DNA from: Verpa conica
Taxonomy: Eukaryota; Ascomycota; Pezizomycetes; Pezizales; Morchellaceae
Reading direction: 5' to 3'
NCBI GenBank assembly: GCA_033030425.1
Contig: JAUFSD010000002.1
Coordinates: forward strand, 1,550,001 to 1,614,000
Length of the DNA stretch: 64,000 nucleotides
Below the pieces are notes generated by a model. The model searched no databases. It had not been told where the DNA came from and was given only the letters and a program-made list of their open reading frames with translations. Positions 59,822 through 64,000 of the stretch are shown in pieces (position 1 is the first letter of the stretch; each line of letters begins with the position of its first letter). Both the position numbers and the translations under genes were made by a program.

Positions 59822-62708
59822 TATCTGATCGGTTCTAGCTGTACTCGGACTTGAAGAATCTCTTGTAGTTACTGTATAAAATTCAATTTACTTCCTTTTT
59901 TATCAAGTACTTTAGGGGGATAGAATCCTGCATTTCTTAGATTTTTTAACACAAGTTTCAAGGGTCTCAGTGTACTAGCTAAAAAATAAAGCCTGTCCCT
60001 GGGTACGCATTGTAACCGAGCCTCCATGCCAAAAACTAGTGTACTCACAAGCCAGACTTGATTTTTCAGCGAGTAGAATAGTAAAACCATGAACTATAGC
60101 TCGTAGTTAGATACTTCTACCTGATAGTATAATTTTTAGGAGCTGTAGCGGTAGCTTGTAGACTTTTATTCTGAAAATGTACTCCCTTAGCTATAATAAA
60201 TTCTTGGATTTCTTGGGGGATTTGTGTTTCGAATTGGGTCTTCGTTTGCTCTTGTGGTATATCCTCGCTACCATAATGAAAGAGCCCGAAGTAGATGGGT
60301 AATTCTAACAAGTAGTATCTTTTAGAGACTATCTTAAAAGAGTATAATTGCAATCCGATGATATGAAGTGTCTAGACCAGTAAACCCTCAGAGCACTATA
60401 ATACAGCCAGGTAGGTGAAGAGCTGATTAGTATATTCCCCTGTACTCTCACCTTAGAAGAGTTGCTAAGTTTTAGCGAGCCTTTAAAGGCATCATAAAGC
60501 TTGAGAGTAAGCGTGTTGCCACGTAGGCAATAACTCACTGTAGATGTAGAGGAATCTTATTTATTTATTCAATGGCTCTTTCATCAAAAGGAACCAGGGA
60601 GAAGCTGATATGAGTCGAGCAGGCCCCGAGTCCGTAGCTGGGTTATTAAACGTGATTGTCGCCTCCTTCTCTATATAATTTAATGAGTAGCATCTTGTAA
60701 ACGCTATTCTGAGATCAATTCGGGAAAGGGGCATTACCTGGCCTCCCGGTAAGGCTTTTGCCAGCCGCCTGTGATCTGGAACTCGCCCTCGATGGTGGTC
60801 TTCATCTCATGATAGTTGTATTTGTAGACCAGCAACTCTTCTTGTATAGGCTATAGGGATAGGTTTTTCGGGTCTAGCTTTTTGCTGGAGAAGATGTCTC
60901 TAAGGAATACATTGTTTCCATAGAGTAGCTGGGGCTTGAACTCGGTCTCAGCATTCTCGTAGTAGCTAGAGAGAAGCTTATCAGTAGGAAGATTTGAGGA
61001 CAGGTGGATGAAGGGTGATTATTTACTGTATAGGCATTGTAGAATGCGTAGAAGATTATATGTAGTGTTGGGCTTTAAAGATGATCTAAGATTTAGGGAA
61101 CACTTGTCCGCTAATAGATAAGGAGCTAATTGCCTCCATCCACACTCTAAAGCCACCTTTATGTATCAAAAAGGGAGGCTACTTAGAAGTACAAGATCTA
61201 AGTAAAGTGTTATCATAACATGAACTTAAACTAAAGGATTATCAACCCCAGGGTCCTCTCTGTATACCAATGCTAAAGGACTGTGTGGCACTTTCTCAGA
61301 AAAGCTTTCAAAGGGAGTCTTCTTTATTAGAATAACTGTAAAAAAAGATCAGCCAGTGGTGATGATATTCGCCCTCTCTATGGGCTAGTGTTTCAATTGT
61401 AAGATTAGATCTTACATAAGGTGATTCCTTGTAAGAGTTTCCGCTATCCTGGACCACAATTTTCGAGCACTATATGCATAGATCAACGACCCGACACGTG
61501 TTGAAATTCGTGCTACCACTATCGATAAGGATTGGTAGGGCGAGGGATTATCTGCCCGAATTTGGGAAAATATTCCCTCCTGGAGATGACCCCATCAGGC
61601 CGGCAGGTTGATAGTATACATACATACGTACCTAACTCTTATTAAATTACATTTGCTACCTCTCGGTGTGCTTGTTCTGCAATTGATAATAGTCTAGCTG
61701 CCCTCCAGAGTCGTAGCTGGGGGCGGGAAATGTATCCTCTTCTGTAAATTTATACATGAAAACACCATACGTGCCTACTTAGTCTCTCTACTCTTCAACC
61801 AGGGGGATCGTTTTATTTCGAGGTATCCTTGTAACCAACCTTACATAGATATTCAGCCGTGTTCCCTTCCCTTGCTATCACATCTTCGCCCCCATTCCAT
61901 GGTATTTCTTCTGTGTGGGGTGATTCTTTACTTTTACTATGCTGAATATCGAAAATAACAGCCGATCAAGCGGAATGTAACGATTTAAATTGGGTCTAAG
62001 CGGTGTGCGTTTGTTATGATGCTGGTTGTATAAATGAAAGACTACCTCCTATTTTCCGACAGAGCGTATAAGATCTAGCCCGCACCTGTACTTCAAGCAC
62101 CTACATGCGAGGGAGAGGAAAAAGAAAATACTCCAGCAGGAACGCGTTGATAGAGTCTAACTATATTTTTCTTATACACACTTTTTTATCTCTTCGTGCT
62201 CACACCAGTCAATCACCCCCTTCCCTACAGACATCACTATGGGGGGCTTTAAGACCACAGATCAGAAACCTTTTCAGATTCTAACTGCAGCAAACAAAAA
62301 GATAACTTTCTGCTTTTGGATATCTTCAAGAGACAATAGAAGATAGAGTAGAGAAATAAGTCGGACACCAAATGACAGTCAACATGAAAACCGATATAAA
62401 ACCAACAAAGGAGACGGACACCCAAAAACAAACCCTAACCTGGATGATCAGACCTGTCACCCTATTTTCCTCTCCGAACCTTTGAGAACATTACGCTAAT
62501 GATTAAAGAAACTATGTAGTAGAAGGCCTATAAATCCAAACCCAGTTACGCCAGTATAGGAAATGCAGTCATCACGATATAAGAAATAACCAATCACCCC
62601 TCAAAACAACAAATTACCAACTACGAGCTCTCGGAAATGCCACTATGTAAGATTTTTTTAGAGAGCGGCTCTAGCCAAGTAATACTATATCAAAGTCAGC
62701 ATAAACCA
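59822..62708. other. AT-rich region with coding relic
   Basis: About 2.9 kb with a lower GC content than the flanking genes and no intact gene. A broken coding relic is annotated separately. Three neighbouring minus-strand frames (59869-60090, 60117-60353, 60329-60538) may belong to the same decayed sequence, but I could not connect them. Confidence 0.45.
60734..61033 (-). pseudogene. Coding relic of unknown origin with in-frame stop
   Basis: On the minus strand, one frame runs from about 61030 to the stop at 60734 with protein-like composition: SPFIHLSSNLPTDKLLSSYY, then FKPQLLYGNNVFLRDIFSS, one TAG stop at 60853-60851, then EELLVYKYNYHEMKTTIEGE and FQITGGWQKPYREAR. Continuity of frame and composition across the stop suggests a decayed gene or repeat-derived open frame. 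A C-to-T change (CAG to TAG) would explain the stop, as in RIP. I do not recognise the family. Confidence 0.45.
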
Positions 62709-64000
62709 TCATAATAATATTGGCAGATTAAACTTGCCTTCCCAGTTGCGATCTTTCATAACACTAATCCAATGTAGTTTCCCCCGTACTGTAACCTCGT
62801 ACTCTGGTTCGCCTTCCTCATGCTCCCCTGTCAGAGCCGTTGTACTACTGCGTTTGGTTACATGGTGCAATCGTGGGCGTACGGGGGATGAATATGTCAT
62901 TGTCCGGCGCTTTGGGCCCACCCCACTATTTTCACTGGCTGCTCCTGAGTCCCAGGCATAAAAATCACTGGCTTCTGGACTTTCGCTGGCAGGATTCCTC
63001 CTGGAACCAGGTATCTCAAGAGATGGTGACCCATACCGAGATCCAGACGGCGAAAGTATTTGAGATTGCTGTCGTTCAAGTTCAAATTGGTCTCGGCGAC
63101 GCCAAACTTCCTTCACGACTTCCCACGCTTTGTCAACATTCCCAATCCACATACGGCTACACATGTTTTCCCATCTACTATCAACCCAATCCCTTTCATC
63201 CTTTCCCACTGCTTCGCAGCCCGCAGCAAGGAGCGGGTAAATGTGGACAATGCAACTTCTAGATTTCATAGGGATTGTTGCAATAGCCATCATCACTTTC
63301 TCTGCAAGCTCATGTGCAGTTGGAGATGGTAACTCTGGTACAGCTTGGTGTAGGTATAGGAGAGTGGCATATTGATAAGCCTCTGCGGTTTTGATACAGT
63401 GTCCTACTTCGCTAAGCGGGTCTTGAGGCTCCTCGTAGTAAGCCTCTGGGACCCAATTCTCCAATTGTGTTTTGATCTCCATAGCTTGGCTAATGATGGG
63501 GAACGAATTCTTCTCAGCCTTGCGTACCTTCTGGACAAGGCTCGCAACACGCCCAATCAATGGAAACAAGGTCGCTGCGCAACCCAATAAAGGATCAACT
63601 TGATTAGTATGTGATAATGGTCCGTGTATTGGAGTCTGAACACCGTCGTCATCCTCTGCAGTGAGTCGCGCTAAAACATCAAGATAAACCCAAACGTTAT
63701 ACAGAAATGTGAACATTTTCTTTGATTCTGGGGTAGACTCTGAAGTCCTATATTTAGTCAAAGCTTGGGTTACAAGCTCTTTTGCGCCCCGTAGGTGCTC
63801 CGTACCACTAGATGTGTGACGGTCAAAGGCTTCAGAGAACGCTAGCACCAACGTTGTAGCCAATGCCGCATCGTTTCTGATGGTACCATTACCAAAGCCT
63901 TGTGCTAAATATGTGGCTGATCGGCGCATGTGCTCTATGCCCTCTACGCGAAGCGAAGGTCGATCTCTCGACATGTGGAAAGCTGTCATTGAGGCAATTG
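62709..64000 (-). CDS. Fungal-specific transcription factor (Fungal_trans_2), partial
   Basis: The C-terminal part of a Zn2Cys6-type regulator; the 5' part with the DNA-binding domain lies beyond the window edge, as the frame stays open to base 64000. At least 430 residues are seen. The region has the helical Fungal_trans_2 pattern: GIEHMRRSATYLAQGF, LVLAFSEAFDRHTSSG, FLYNVWVYLDVLARLT and HIYPLLAAGCEAVG, then DWVDSRWENMCSRMWIGNVD, a Ser/Pro linker, and a short conserved C-terminal phrase VRGKLHWISVMKDRNWEGKF. I recall similar C-termini in ArcA/Ume6-neighbourhood regulators, but target genes cannot be inferred. Confidence 0.82.
   Translation of the reverse strand, partial: IASMTAFHMSRDRPSLRVEGIEHMRRSATYLAQGFGNGTIRNDAALATTLVLAFSEAFDRHTSSGTEHLRGAKELVTQALTKYRTSESTPESKKMFTFLYNVWVYLDVLARLTAEDDDGVQTPIHGPLSHTNQVDPLLGCAATLFPLIGRVASLVQKVRKAEKNSFPIISQAMEIKTQLENWVPEAYYEEPQDPLSEVGHCIKTAEAYQYATLLYLHQAVPELPSPTAHELAEKVMMAIATIPMKSRSCIVHIYPLLAAGCEAVGKDERDWVDSRWENMCSRMWIGNVDKAWEVVKEVWRRRDQFELERQQSQILSPSGSRYGSPSLEIPGSRRNPASESPEASDFYAWDSGAASENSGVGPKRRTMTYSSPVRPRLHHVTKRSSTTALTGEHEEGEPEYEVTVRGKLHWISVMKDRNWEGKFNLPILL

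Overview
The window is nuclear DNA from a filamentous ascomycete (Pezizomycotina). Genes are interrupted by many short GT-AG introns, mostly 48-80 nt, with CTAAC/CTAAT-like branch sites. Typical fungal families are present: a Skt5/Chs4 chitin synthase regulator, a GH76 Dcw1/Dfg5 mannosidase, bifunctional Arg5,6, a mitochondrial 2-methylisocitrate lyase, a RID/Masc1-type DNA methyltransferase and a Zn2Cys6-type transcription factor. Products and exon junctions were read by eye against families known from memory. No database search was run, and the class (for example Pezizomycetes or Leotiomycetes) cannot be fixed from this.

Layout. 1-13 kb is gene-dense: SKT5 (+), an Emi1-like CX9C protein (+), a URI/Bud27 prefoldin (-), TFIIH subunit Tfb3 (+), an F-box/ankyrin-like protein (-) and the TFIIH kinase Kin28/CDK7 (-). 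A 0.6-kb TA-flanked inverted-repeat element separates KIN28 from NIF3 (+). 15-25 kb holds an Hsp9/12 stress protein (-), a 72-aa putatively lipidated microprotein (+), a RID-like methyltransferase (-), the I-BAR protein Ivy1 (-) and acyl-protein thioesterase 1 (+). 26-33 kb holds a small unknown gene (-), NAC beta EGD1 (+), an OCA5-like TBC protein (+) and NAC alpha EGD2 (+). 33.3-36 kb is AT-rich and gene-free, with a second TA-flanked inverted-repeat element.

36-49 kb is entirely on the minus strand: a membrane-anchored heme-oxygenase-like diiron oxidase (HDO) candidate, an MFS transporter, 2-methylisocitrate lyase, a membrane-anchored pepsin-like protein that seems to lack a catalytic aspartate, and a GPI-anchored GH76 mannosidase. 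52-60 kb is plus-strand: synaptobrevin Snc, Arg5,6 and citrate synthase. 60-62.7 kb is AT-rich and holds only a broken coding relic. The window ends inside a Fungal_trans_2 regulator gene (-).

Two obligate partnerships are encoded as close neighbours: Tfb3 with Kin28 (TFIIH kinase module), and NAC alpha with NAC beta. The RID-like enzyme suggests that repeat-induced silencing or mutation operates here, which fits the AT-rich tracts and the transition-type differences between the inverted-repeat arms. No tRNA, rRNA or CRISPR array was recognised. The best candidates for undescribed biology are the HDO protein, the doubly acylated microprotein, the pseudo-protease membrane protein and the structured first intron of EGD2.
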